Of a stretch of 64,000 nucleotides of DNA, positions 52,514-60,801 are shown piece after piece; position 1 is the stretch's first letter, and each line of letters begins with the position of its first letter. The position numbers were made by a program, and so were the translations under genes. The DNA lies in the NCBI GenBank assembly GCA_900465915.1, contig UBKJ01000029.1, positions 149,181 through 213,180 of the forward strand. Direction: 5' to 3'. The notes beneath the pieces were generated by a model. It did not search any database. It had not been told where the DNA came from and was given only the letters and a program-made list of their open reading frames with translations. The stretch comes from Hyphomicrobiales bacterium (GTDB taxonomy: Bacteria; Pseudomonadota; Alphaproteobacteria; Rhizobiales; Rhizobiaceae).

Positions 52514-52519
52514 ACGCTT

Positions 52520-52867
52520 TCAGGCGTTTTCCTGAAACTGGTCCCAGGCGCGCAGGGCGTCCGCCGCATACATCAAGGCGGGGCCTCCGCCCATATAAAC
52601 GCACATGGCCATGACCTCGGCGATCTCCTGGCGGGTGGCGCCCAATTCCTTCAGCGCCTTGGCGTGGAAACCGATGCAGCCGTCGCAGCGCTGCGTGACG
52701 CCGATGGCGAGCGCGATCATCTCCTTGGTCTTCTTGTCGACGGCGCCGTCCGCCGTCGCACTTTTGGCGAGGGCGTAGAAGCCCTGCATGGCGTCGGGCG
52801 CGAGCTTGCGCAGCTCGCCCGTATAGGCCGAAATATCCCTGGTCAGGTTGCGATAGTCCTTGGTCAT
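52520..52867 (-). CDS. Carboxymuconolactone decarboxylase-family protein (AhpD-like)
   Basis: A 115-residue all-helical protein. The AhpD-like redox motif is in GVTQRCDGCIGFHAKALKEL (CxxC with a downstream His), followed by GATRQEIAEVMAMCVYMGGG. Small single-domain members act as peroxidase partners or have unknown redox roles; decarboxylase activity is unlikely here given the CxxC. It is divergent from an ArsR-type repressor 86 bases away and probably controlled by it. Confidence 0.88.
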   Translation of the reverse strand: MTKDYRNLTRDISAYTGELRKLAPDAMQGFYALAKSATADGAVDKKTKEMIALAIGVTQRCDGCIGFHAKALKELGATRQEIAEVMAMCVYMGGGPALMYAADALRAWDQFQENA

Positions 52868-52895
52868 TTGGCGGCCCTCTTGCTTCGTGGCGATC

Positions 52896-52937
52896 TACAA
52901 TTTATAATTTTATCATATCATATTTTTATGAATTGTA
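52896..52937. promoter_or_regulatory. A/T-rich inverted repeat, probable ArsR operator/promoter
   Basis: TACAATTTATAA (52896-52907) and TTTATGAATTGTA (52925-52937) form near-complementary arms around an A/T-rich centre. The patch lies between the divergent AhpD-like and ArsR genes in otherwise GC-rich DNA, and ArsR/BigR-type repressors bind A/T-rich palindromes at such positions. Confidence 0.55.
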
Positions 52938-52953
52938 AAGGGCGCCGACCGTC

Positions 52954-53259
52954 ATGGACCTGACAAGCGAAATGCCGCGCAAGGCGGCCAAGGTGGCGGG
53001 CTTCCTGAAGGGGCTCGCCAACGAGCATCGGCTTCTGATCCTGTGCGCGCTCGCCAACGGGCCGCGCAGCGTGACCGACCTGATCGAGGCGACGGGGATC
53101 GCCCAGACCTCGATGTCGCAGCATCTGGCCAAGCTGAAGGAGGAAGGGATCGTGCAGTTCGAGCGCGACCACCGCACGCTGCATTATTCCATCGCCCATC
53201 CCGCGGCGATGGAGATCATGACCGTGCTCTACGCGCATTTCTGCGCGCCCGAGGGCTGA
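52954..53259 (+). CDS. ArsR-family repressor with BigR/SqrR-like cysteine pair
   Basis: A 101-residue winged-helix repressor. The recognition helix region reads TSMSQHLAKLKEEGIV, with the wing ERDHRTLHYSI. No metal-binding CxC of ArsR/SmtB is present. Instead Cys31 (HRLLILCALANG) and Cys97 (LYAHFCAPEG) occur at the relative positions of the dithiol pair in BigR and SqrR (66 residues apart, as in BigR Cys42/Cys108), which sense persulfide or oxidants by forming a disulfide or tetrasulfide. It probably controls the divergent AhpD-like gene. Its 3' end overlaps a convergent membrane-protein gene by 44 bases. Confidence 0.87.
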   Translation: MDLTSEMPRKAAKVAGFLKGLANEHRLLILCALANGPRSVTDLIEATGIAQTSMSQHLAKLKEEGIVQFERDHRTLHYSIAHPAAMEIMTVLYAHFCAPEG

Positions 53260-54019
53260 TCGGCGGCGCACGGCCGGCCAGGCGTTTCACGGCGTATTGG
53301 ACGGTCATCGAGAGCAGCGACGCTTCGATGAAGGTCGCGGCGACGCCCTGCCTCGGCAGGGCCACGGCCAGGCAAAGACAGAAAGCGGCGAACGAGAAGC
53401 GGCCCAGGACCATGCCGCGCATCAGCGCGACCACGAAATCCGGTCCGTGCCGGCGGTGCGACGAGACCGACAGCACGATCCCGAGCAGCGGGAACACCGC
53501 CAGCAGCCCGCTCCATTTGGCGCCGAGCGTCGAGGAGAGCGTCACCACGACGACGGTGAGCGCCGCGCCTGCGGCCATGCGGCCGAGCAGGTCGGCCCCC
53601 GACAAGGAGGCGCTTTGCACGGCTGAGACGCTATTCGGCAGGAATGTCCGGCCGAAGGCGATGGCGAACAGGGCCGTGGCGACGCCATAGGCCGGAGAGG
53701 CCGGCAGCATCGACAGGCCGAGCGCCGCCATGAACCATGCCGCCAGTCCCGCGGCGACGGCGACAGGCCAAGGCCGGGACCGGCAGGTCCAAGCATAGGC
53801 GAAATTGAACGCTTCCGACGCCAGGACCGCAGACAGCGACAGGACGGCCGCATGCGCGCCGAAGACGGGCCCGCGCTCCAGGACGATCAGGAAAAGAATG
53901 GGGCCGGCGACCATGGGCAGGCCGGCCAGCCAGCCGGCGACGGCCGGGCCCCAGCGCTGGCCGGACAGCGAAACCGCCAGCAGGCAGAGCGGGACCAGCG
54001 TGAGCTTCAGGGCGAGCAT
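53216..54019 (-). CDS. Integral membrane protein, unknown function
   Basis: A 267-residue protein with about eight hydrophobic helices, for example LTLVPLCLLAVSLSG, AGWLAGLPMVAGPILFLIV, AAWFMAALGLSMLPAS and ALTVVVVTLSSTLGA. The start MLALKLTL has GGAG six to seven bases upstream; a longer frame adds a polar leader without protein character. I do not recognise a family; it could be a small transporter. It is not obviously linked to pyrimidine degradation. The overlap with the arsR 3' end is convergent. Confidence 0.72.
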   Translation of the reverse strand: MLALKLTLVPLCLLAVSLSGQRWGPAVAGWLAGLPMVAGPILFLIVLERGPVFGAHAAVLSLSAVLASEAFNFAYAWTCRSRPWPVAVAAGLAAWFMAALGLSMLPASPAYGVATALFAIAFGRTFLPNSVSAVQSASLSGADLLGRMAAGAALTVVVVTLSSTLGAKWSGLLAVFPLLGIVLSVSSHRRHGPDFVVALMRGMVLGRFSFAAFCLCLAVALPRQGVAATFIEASLLSMTVQYAVKRLAGRAPPISPRARRNARRARS

Positions 54020-54134
54020 ATGCTTCTCCGCCTGCCCGGCGGATTCGGCGCGCCCTTCGACAGGACTCGGCGGCCGAATGCGCTCCAACGCGCCCGAAGG
54101 GGATAGGCCAAAAGGCCGGAAGGCGCAATATCGG

Positions 54135-54527
54135 TCAGCGCGCGAAGCGCTGCTGGATGGCCTGCGACAGGAGCGCCACCGGGCGCGTGTCGTCGCCGGG
54201 CGGGCTCCAGAGCAGCTCCTCGATCTCGCTCGACGCGACCGGGTGCTGGCCGGAGGCGAGGGTCAGGTGGAAGAGCTCGGCCTCCACCGTGGCGTCCGTC
54301 TCGTTGGCGGCGGGGGCGGACATCGCGCCGGCGTAGCGCAGCTGCGCGCGGGTTACGACGAGGCCCAGCTCCTCTTCGATCTCGCGCAGCAGGCAGGTCT
54401 CGGCGTCCTCGCCGGCGTCGATCTTGCCGCCGGGCTGGAAGAAGAAGGCGCTGCCGCGCTTGCGCGCCAGCAGGAAGCGCCCTTCCCCGTCGCGGACGAT
54501 GGCGGCGGCGATGCGGATGGTTTTCAT
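54135..54527 (-). CDS. NUDIX hydrolase
   Basis: A 130-residue NUDIX protein. The box GGKIDAGEDAETCLLREIEE, running on into ELGL, matches Gx5Ex7REUxEExGU and provides the Mg2+-binding glutamates. MutT-like N-terminal sequence is RIAAAIVRDGEGRFLLARKR. It probably cleaves a nucleoside diphosphate-linked compound; no substrate is evident. Its ATG overlaps the rutR stop (ATGA), so it is made with the regulator, which hints at a role linked to nucleotide breakdown. Confidence 0.92.
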   Translation of the reverse strand: MKTIRIAAAIVRDGEGRFLLARKRGSAFFFQPGGKIDAGEDAETCLLREIEEELGLVVTRAQLRYAGAMSAPAANETDATVEAELFHLTLASGQHPVASSEIEELLWSPPGDDTRPVALLSQAIQQRFAR

Positions 54528-55183
54528 GCCATGGCTTCCTCGCGCGGGCGCACGCCGTCGAGCAGGATCGCGCTGACGGCCCGCGCCGCTTCGTGGTAGA
54601 AATCCGGCGCTTCGGCGCGCTGGCCGAGAATGGCCGACACCTGCACCGAAAAATCCGAATAATGCTGCGTCACCGCCCAGATGCTGAAGATCAGGTGATA
54701 GGGATCGACCGGCGCGAGCCGCCCTTCCGCGATCCAGCGGTGGATGACGGCGGCCTTGCGGTCGACCAGTTCCTTCAGGTGCCCCTTGAGGAAATCGGTG
54801 ATGGCGGGCGCGCCGTGCAGGATCTCGTTGGCGAAAAGGCGGGAGGCTTCGGGCTTTTCCGCCGACATCGCCAGCTTCACTGCGATATAGCGGCGCAGCT
54901 CCTCCAGCGGGTCGCCGTCCGGGTCGATCTGCTCGAAGGGCTCCAGCCAGGCGGCGAGCGTGTCCTCGAGGGCTGCGACATAAATGTTCTGCTTGCGCGG
55001 AAAGTAATAGAGCAGGTTCGGCTTCGACATGCCGGCGCGCTCGGCGATCTGGTCCACCGTGGAGCCGCGAAAGCCGTAGGCCGAGAAGACTTCCAGCGCT
55101 GCGTCGAGGATCAGCCGGCGGTTGATGCCCTGGATGCGCGTCGCGCCTTCCGTCCTGTCGTTCGCTGCCGGGCCTGTGGCCAT
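54524..55183 (-). CDS. rutR: TetR-family pyrimidine catabolism regulator RutR
   Basis: A 219-residue regulator. The N-terminal helix-turn-helix reads ILDAALEVFSAYGFRGSTVD, then MSKPNLLYYFPRKQNIYVAA, very close to RutR. The C-terminal ligand domain has EASRLFANEILHGAP and SIWAVTQHYSDFSVQV, where RutR binds uracil. E. coli RutR binds TTGACCANNTGGTCAA and releases DNA on uracil or thymine. A near-perfect site lies just upstream. It is divergent from the hydrolase-hydA-ABC operon and co-transcribed with the NUDIX gene. Confidence 0.94.
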   Translation of the reverse strand: MATGPAANDRTEGATRIQGINRRLILDAALEVFSAYGFRGSTVDQIAERAGMSKPNLLYYFPRKQNIYVAALEDTLAAWLEPFEQIDPDGDPLEELRRYIAVKLAMSAEKPEASRLFANEILHGAPAITDFLKGHLKELVDRKAAVIHRWIAEGRLAPVDPYHLIFSIWAVTQHYSDFSVQVSAILGQRAEAPDFYHEAARAVSAILLDGVRPREEAMA

Positions 55184-55251
55184 TGATCACCTTTCGGATT
55201 AGAACGTCAAAAGAGGCTTGACCGCTTTCGACTGCTCTTTTAGCCTGCATT

Positions 55252-55267
55252 TTGACCAACTAGTCAA
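55252..55267. promoter_or_regulatory. RutR operator between rutR and the degradation operon
   Basis: TTGACCAACTAGTCAA matches the RutR palindrome TTGACCA-NN-TGGTCAA at 13 of 14 defined positions. On the minus strand its TTGACT would also serve as a -35 element for rutR. A looser half-site, CTTGACC, lies at about 55218. Confidence 0.85.
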
Positions 55268-55369
55268 GTTTTTGCATCGATGAAAACGACAAGGCCGCAG
55301 AGCCGGGGTCACGGGAACATAATCGCGCGCGGCCGTCGCCGCCAAGCGTTTTAGCATGGGAGTAAGCCG

Positions 55370-56617
55370 ATGGTGCTCACCAGCAATCTCCGCGTCGACG
55401 GCGACCGGCTGTGGGACAGTCTCATGGAGATGGCGAAGATCGGTCCGGGCCTGCGCGGCGGCAACAACCGCCAGACGCTGACCGACGAGGACGGCGAAGG
55501 CCGCAGGCTTTTCCAGGGCTGGTGCGAGAAGGCCGGGCTCGCGATGGGCCTCGACACGATGGGCAATATGTTCTTCCTGCGCCCCGGCGAGGACGCCGAC
55601 GCCGACCCGGTCTATATGGGCAGCCATCTCGACACGCAGCCGACCGGCGGCAAGTTCGACGGCGTGCTGGGCGTGCTGGGCGGGCTGGAGGTCATGCGCA
55701 CGCTGAACGACCTCAACATCAAGACCAAGCGGCCCATCGTGGTGGTCAACTGGACCAACGAGGAAGGCACGCGCTTCGCGCCCGCCATGCTGGCGTCGGG
55801 CGTCTTCGCCGGCGTGCTGGAGCAGGACTGGGCCTATGAACGCACCGACGCCAAGGGCAAAAAGTTCGGCGAGGAATTGCAGCGCATCGGCTGGAAGGGC
55901 GACGAGCCGGTGGGAAGCCGCAAGATCCACGCGATGTTCGAGCTGCACATCGAGCAGGGGCCGATCCTCGAGGCCGAACACAAGGATATCGGCGTCGTCA
56001 CCCATGGGCAGGGCCTGTGGTGGCTGCAGGTGACGCTGACCGGCAAGGAGGCGCATACGGGCTCCACGCCGATGCGGATGCGCAAGAACGCCAGCCTCGC
56101 GCTCGGCAAGCTGCTGCAACTCGCCAACGAGATCGCCATGGCGCACCAGCCGGACGCGGTGGGCGGCGTCGGCCATATCGACGTGTCGCCCAATTCGCGC
56201 AACGTGCTGCCGGGGCGGATCGTGTTCACGGTCGATTTCCGCTCGCCCGACAAGAGCGTGCTCGACGCCATGAAGGCGCGCTTCGAGGCCGAAGCGCCGA
56301 AGATCGGCGAGGCGCTGGGCGTCGGCGTCGAGATCGAGGTGGCGGGGCATTTCGATCCCGTGACCTTCGACGAGGGATGCGTGACGGCGATCCGCAGCGC
56401 CGCCGAGCGGCTCGGCTACAGCCATCGCGACATCGTCTCCGGCGCGGGCCACGACGCCTGCTGGATCAACCGCGTCGCGCCGACGGCGATGATCATGTGC
56501 CCCTGCGTCGACGGGCTCAGCCACAACGAGGACGAGGATATTTCCAGGGAATGGGCGTCGGCCGGGACCGACGTGCTTCTGCATGCGGTATTGGAGAGCG
56601 CCGAAGTCGTGGGTTAG
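55370..56617 (+). CDS. Zn-dependent M20 amidohydrolase (probable beta-ureidopropionase)
   Basis: A 415-residue M20 peptidase-family hydrolase of the hydantoinase/carbamoylase group. Metal-site motifs are YMGSHLDTQPTGGKFDGVLG (His and bridging Asp), NWTNEEGTRFAPAM (Glu-Glu) and FELHIEQGPILE. GKEAHTGSTPMRMRKNA belongs to the dimerisation/lid domain. In this operon the expected reaction is hydrolysis of N-carbamoyl-beta-alanine (or the isobutyrate analogue) to the beta-amino acid, CO2 and ammonia, the last step of the pathway. N-carbamoyl-L-amino-acid hydrolase is the alternative reading. 52 bases precede hydA. Confidence 0.9.
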   Translation: MVLTSNLRVDGDRLWDSLMEMAKIGPGLRGGNNRQTLTDEDGEGRRLFQGWCEKAGLAMGLDTMGNMFFLRPGEDADADPVYMGSHLDTQPTGGKFDGVLGVLGGLEVMRTLNDLNIKTKRPIVVVNWTNEEGTRFAPAMLASGVFAGVLEQDWAYERTDAKGKKFGEELQRIGWKGDEPVGSRKIHAMFELHIEQGPILEAEHKDIGVVTHGQGLWWLQVTLTGKEAHTGSTPMRMRKNASLALGKLLQLANEIAMAHQPDAVGGVGHIDVSPNSRNVLPGRIVFTVDFRSPDKSVLDAMKARFEAEAPKIGEALGVGVEIEVAGHFDPVTFDEGCVTAIRSAAERLGYSHRDIVSGAGHDACWINRVAPTAMIMCPCVDGLSHNEDEDISREWASAGTDVLLHAVLESAEVVG

Positions 56618-56669
56618 CGTTCCATACCGCTCTGTTCGTAAATAAAACCAGCAAGGGGAACGACGGACA

Positions 56670-58127
56670 ATGGCGAGCAAGGTGATCAAAGGCGGAACCG
56701 TGATTACGGCGGACCGCACCTGGAGGGCCGATGTTCTGATCGAGAATGGCAGGATCGCCGCGGTCGGCGACGACCTTTCCGGCGACGAGGTCATCGACGC
56801 GTCCGGCTGCTACGTCATGCCGGGCGGCATCGACCCGCACACACATCTGCAGATGCCCTTCATGGGCACCTATTCCACCGACGATTTCGACACCGGCACG
56901 GCGGCCGCGCTCGCCGGCGGCACGACGATGGTGGTGGATTTCGTGCTGCCGGGATCGGAGGGCAACCTGCTCGACGCGCTTCAGGAATGGTTCCAGAAGG
57001 CCGGCAAGGCGCGCACCGATTATTCGTTCCACATGGCCATCACGGGCTGGAACGAACGCGTCTTCAACGAGATGGCCGAAGTGGTGAAGCGCGGCATCAA
57101 CACCTTCAAGCATTTCATGGCCTATAAGGGCGCGCTGATGGTGAACGACGACGAGATGTTCGCCTCGTTCCAGCGCTGCGCCGAGCTTGGGGCCATGCCG
57201 CTGGTGCACGCCGAAAACGGCGACATCGTCGCGCAGTTGCAGGCCAAGCTCATGGCCGAGGGCAATGACGGGCCGGAGGCGCACGCCTATTCGCGCCCGC
57301 CGGAGGTGGAGGGCGAGGCCACCAACCGCGCCATCATGATCGCCGACCAGGCCGGCGTGCCGCTCTATGTGGTGCATGTCTCCTGCGAGCAGAGCCACGA
57401 GGCGATCCGCCGCGCGCGGCAGAAGGGCATGCGCGTCTTCGGCGAGCCGCTGATCCAGCACCTGACGCTCGACGAGAGCGAATATCACGACAAGGACTGG
57501 GACTACGCCGCGCGCCGCGTGATGTCGCCGCCGTTCCGGGACAAGGTCAACCAGGACAGCCTGTGGGCGGGGCTGGCGGCGGGCTCGCTGCAGGTGGTGG
57601 CGACCGACCATTGCGCCTTCACCACCGAGCAGAAGCGCTACGGAATCGGCAATTTCACCAAGATCCCCAACGGCACGGGCGGGCTGGAGGAGCGCCTGCC
57701 GGTGCTGTGGACCAAGGGCGTGCGCACCGGCCGGCTGACGCCGAACGAATTCGTCGCCGTCACCTCCACCAACATCGCCAAGATCCTCAACATCTATCCA
57801 CAGAAGGGCGCGATCGTACCCGGCGCGGACGCCGACATCGTCATCTGGGACCCGGAGGCGACCAAAACCGTCTCGGCCCGCACGCAGCATTCGGCCATCG
57901 ACTATAATGTGTTCGAGGGCTTCAAGCTCACGGGCCTGCCGGTGATGACGCTGTCGCGCGGGCGCGTGGCCTATGACCGGGGCAAGGTGACCGCGGAGCC
58001 GGGCGACGGGCGCTTCGTCGAGCGCGAGCCGAACGGCGCGGTCAACCGGGCGCTGTCGCAGTGGAAGGAAATCGTCGCGCCGCGCAAGGTGGAGCGCAGC
58101 CCCGAACACATGCCGATTGGGGTATGA
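56670..58127 (+). CDS. hydA: Dihydropyrimidinase (D-hydantoinase)
   Basis: A 485-residue cyclic amidohydrolase with a binuclear zinc site. Metal ligands are His57 and His59 in GGIDPHTHLQMPF, the carboxylated Lys153 in KHFMAYKGALM, later His residues in LVHAENGD and YVVHVSCEQSHE, and Asp in VVATDHCAFTTEQK. It opens dihydrouracil or dihydrothymine to the N-carbamoyl-beta-amino acid, the second step. The C-terminus is shortly followed by the ABC ATPase gene in the same operon. Confidence 0.96.
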   Translation: MASKVIKGGTVITADRTWRADVLIENGRIAAVGDDLSGDEVIDASGCYVMPGGIDPHTHLQMPFMGTYSTDDFDTGTAAALAGGTTMVVDFVLPGSEGNLLDALQEWFQKAGKARTDYSFHMAITGWNERVFNEMAEVVKRGINTFKHFMAYKGALMVNDDEMFASFQRCAELGAMPLVHAENGDIVAQLQAKLMAEGNDGPEAHAYSRPPEVEGEATNRAIMIADQAGVPLYVVHVSCEQSHEAIRRARQKGMRVFGEPLIQHLTLDESEYHDKDWDYAARRVMSPPFRDKVNQDSLWAGLAAGSLQVVATDHCAFTTEQKRYGIGNFTKIPNGTGGLEERLPVLWTKGVRTGRLTPNEFVAVTSTNIAKILNIYPQKGAIVPGADADIVIWDPEATKTVSARTQHSAIDYNVFEGFKLTGLPVMTLSRGRVAYDRGKVTAEPGDGRFVEREPNGAVNRALSQWKEIVAPRKVERSPEHMPIGV

Positions 58128-58131
58128 TGGA

Positions 58132-58980
58132 ATGACAGTGGCCAATCTTCGGGAAGCGCGCATGGAAGTCGACAGCATGGCCCCCGAAGGGGCCACGAAA
58201 AAAGGCGAGACCGTCATCGACATCAAGAACCTGTCGCTGGTGTTCCAGACCAATGACGGGCCGGTGCAGGCGCTGTCCGACATTGATCTCACGGTGGAGC
58301 GCGGCGAGTTCGTCTCCTTCATCGGCCCGTCGGGCTGCGGCAAGACCACGCTGATGCGCGCGGTGGCCGATCTGGAGCAGCCGACCTCGGGCAGCCTGAC
58401 CGTCAACGGCAAGACGCCGCTTCAGGCGCGGCTCGACCGCTCTTACGGCTATGTGTTTCAGGCGGCGGCCCTTTTCCCGTGGCGCACCATCGAGGACAAT
58501 ATCGGCCTGCCGCTCGAGATCATGGGCTTCGACAAGGCGGAGCGGCGGGCGCGGATCGAAAAGAACCTGGCGCTGGTCAATCTCTCCGGCTTCGGCAAGA
58601 AGTTCCCGTGGCAATTGTCCGGCGGCATGCAGCAGCGCGCCTCCATTGCGCGTGCGCTGTCCTTCGATCCCGACATGCTGTTGATGGACGAGCCCTTCGG
58701 CGCGCTCGACGAGATCGTGCGCGACCATCTCAACGAGCAGCTCCTGAAACTCTGGGCGGCGACGCGCAAGACCGTCATCTTCGTCACCCATTCGATCCCC
58801 GAGGCGGTGTTTTTGTCCACCCGCATCGTGGTGATGAGCCCGCGTCCGGGCCGCATCCACGAGATCATCGATTGCGACCTCGGCCCCGACCGGCCGCTGG
58901 AAATCCGCGAATCGGAAGCCTTCCTGAAGATCGCCCATCGCGTGCGCGAGGGGCTGCGGCTGGGGCATGTCCATGATTGA
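58132..58980 (+). CDS. ABC transporter ATP-binding protein (nitrate/taurine/NMT1 type)
   Basis: A 282-residue ATPase. Walker A is IGPSGCGKTTLM, the Q-loop YVFQAAALFPWRT, signature LSGGMQQRASIARAL, Walker B DMLLMDEPFGALDE and the switch His in FVTHSIPEAV. This is the TauB/SsuB/ThiZ-like group that drives NMT1/THI5 or taurine-type importers. The start MTVANLRE lies four bases past the hydA stop; other nearby starts are possible. It belongs to the hydrolase-hydA-ABC operon. Confidence 0.93.
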   Translation: MTVANLREARMEVDSMAPEGATKKGETVIDIKNLSLVFQTNDGPVQALSDIDLTVERGEFVSFIGPSGCGKTTLMRAVADLEQPTSGSLTVNGKTPLQARLDRSYGYVFQAAALFPWRTIEDNIGLPLEIMGFDKAERRARIEKNLALVNLSGFGKKFPWQLSGGMQQRASIARALSFDPDMLLMDEPFGALDEIVRDHLNEQLLKLWAATRKTVIFVTHSIPEAVFLSTRIVVMSPRPGRIHEIIDCDLGPDRPLEIRESEAFLKIAHRVREGLRLGHVHD

Positions 58981-58992
58981 CGGAAAACGGCC

Positions 58993-59883
58993 ATGAATTT
59001 CCTGCGCGACAAGTTCATCCCCGTCGCCACGGTGCTGGTCGTGTTCGTCGCGCTCTGGTACGGGCTGGCGGCGTTCCTCAACGCGCCGTTCGAACGCGAC
59101 CAGGCGGCGCGGGCGGGGACGGAGCTGCCCTTCTCGACCCTCGTCGCAAAGACCATGAACCAGGACCGGCCGGTGCTGCCCGCCCCGCATCAGGTGGCGG
59201 CGGAACTCTGGAAGACGGTCTTCGACGTCAAGCCGACTTCCAAGCGCAGCCTCGTCTATCACGGCTGGGTGACGCTTTCCTCCACGGTGCTGGGCTTCGT
59301 GCTCGGCTCGGTGCTGGGCGTGCTGCTCGCGGTCGGCATCGTGCATTCGCGCGCGCTCGACAAGAGCCTGATGCCGTGGATCATCACCTCGCAGACCATC
59401 CCCATCCTCGCCATCGCGCCGATGATCATCGTGGTGCTGAACGCCATCGGCATATCGGGCCTGCTGCCCAAGGCGATCATCTCGACCTATCTCTCCTTCT
59501 TCCCCGTCGCGGTGGGCATGGTGAAGGGGCTGCGCTCGCCGGACGTGATGCATCTCGACCTGATGCGCACCTATAACGCCTCGCGGATGCAGGTGTTCTG
59601 GAAGCTGCGCTGGCCCGCCGCCCTGCCCTTCCTGTTCACCTCCATGCAGATCGCGGTGGCGATCAGCCTCGTCGGGGCCATCGTCGGCGAATTGCCGACC
59701 GGGGCCGTGGCGGGCTTGGGCGCGCGGCTTCTCGCCGGCTCCTATTACGGCCAGACGGTGCAGATCTGGGCGGCGCTGGTGGCCGCCGCGCTGATGGCCG
59801 CGGTGCTGGTGGGGCTGGTCGGCCTCGCCGCGCGCCTCGTCAACCGGCGCATGGGCGCGAAGCCGGAAAGGGCCGCGACATGA
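58993..59883 (+). CDS. ABC transporter permease 1
   Basis: A 296-residue inner-membrane permease of the BPD_transp_1 family with about six helices. The EAA-type coupling loop is DLMRTYNASRMQVFWKLRWP, followed by ALPFLFTSMQIAVAISLVGA. TTLSSTVLGFVLGSVLGVLL-like sequence (VTLSSTVLGFVLGSVLGVLL) marks the first core helix. An N-terminal periplasmic segment (about 30-65) is unusual in length. It overlaps the next permease gene by four bases (ATGA), so the importer probably has two different permease subunits. Confidence 0.93.
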   Translation: MNFLRDKFIPVATVLVVFVALWYGLAAFLNAPFERDQAARAGTELPFSTLVAKTMNQDRPVLPAPHQVAAELWKTVFDVKPTSKRSLVYHGWVTLSSTVLGFVLGSVLGVLLAVGIVHSRALDKSLMPWIITSQTIPILAIAPMIIVVLNAIGISGLLPKAIISTYLSFFPVAVGMVKGLRSPDVMHLDLMRTYNASRMQVFWKLRWPAALPFLFTSMQIAVAISLVGAIVGELPTGAVAGLGARLLAGSYYGQTVQIWAALVAAALMAAVLVGLVGLAARLVNRRMGAKPERAAT

Positions 59884-60740
59884 CGACAGGCGTCATCTCC
59901 GTCATCGCGCTGATCGCCGTCTCGTGGCTGGCGGTAAGCTGGGTCGCGGGCCTGAAGGCCCGCACGCCGCGCGGGCAAAAACTGCTCGACCTCGCCGTGC
60001 CGGCATTGTTCGGCCTCGCCATGCTGCTCCTGTGGGAGGTGACGGTGCGCGTCTTCGCCGTGCCGCCGGTGCTTCTGCCCGCGCCCTCGGCGATCTGGGC
60101 GCGGATCTCGGCCTCGGTCCCAACATTGTGGGCCGATTTCCAGCAGACTTTCCTCAAAGCCGTCATCATCGGCTATGCGGCCGGCTGCGGGCTCGGCTTC
60201 GTCACGGCGATCGTCGCCGACCGCGTGCCCTTCCTGCGCAAGGGCCTGCTGCCGCTCGGCAACCTGGCGGCGGCGCTGCCCATCGTCGGCGTCGCGCCGA
60301 TCATGGTGATGTGGTTCGGCTTCGGCTGGGAATCCAAGGCCGCCGTGGTCGTCATCATGACCTTCTTCCCCATGCTGGTGAACACGGTGGCGGGTCTCGC
60401 CAGCGCCGGATCGATGGAGCGCGACCTGATGGAGACCTACGGCTCCAATTACTGGCAGACGCTGTTCAAGCTGCGCCTGCCCGCCGCCATGCCCTTCATC
60501 TTCAACGCGCTGAAGATCAATTCGACGCTGGCGCTGATCGGGGCCATCGTGGCCGAGTTCTTCGGCACGCCCATCGTCGGCATGGGCTTCCGCATCTCCG
60601 CCGAGATCGGCCGCATGAACGTCGACATGGTCTGGGCGGAAATCTTCGTCGCGGCGCTGGCCGGCTCGCTGTCCTACGGGCTGGTGGCGCTGGTCGAGCG
60701 GCGGGTGACGTTCTGGCATCCATCATATCGGAGGGAATGA
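59880..60740 (+). CDS. ABC transporter permease 2
   Basis: A 286-residue paralogous permease. The core has LLDLAVPALFGLAMLLLWEV, GYAAGCGLGFVTAIVAD and the coupling loop ETYGSNYWQTLFKLRLPAAM, with a final ALAGSLSYGLVALVERRV. Six to seven helices. Its junction with permease 1 is ATGA and its TM pattern is the same, so they form a heterodimer. In this family usually one permease gene is enough; a pair is seen in some pyrimidine-linked clusters of the order. Confidence 0.92.
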   Translation: MTTGVISVIALIAVSWLAVSWVAGLKARTPRGQKLLDLAVPALFGLAMLLLWEVTVRVFAVPPVLLPAPSAIWARISASVPTLWADFQQTFLKAVIIGYAAGCGLGFVTAIVADRVPFLRKGLLPLGNLAAALPIVGVAPIMVMWFGFGWESKAAVVVIMTFFPMLVNTVAGLASAGSMERDLMETYGSNYWQTLFKLRLPAAMPFIFNALKINSTLALIGAIVAEFFGTPIVGMGFRISAEIGRMNVDMVWAEIFVAALAGSLSYGLVALVERRVTFWHPSYRRE

Positions 60741-60801
60741 ACCGAACCATTCCGGCATCCGCCGCCATAAGGCTGAGCCGGCCAACCAGAGGAGAACAGG
60801 A

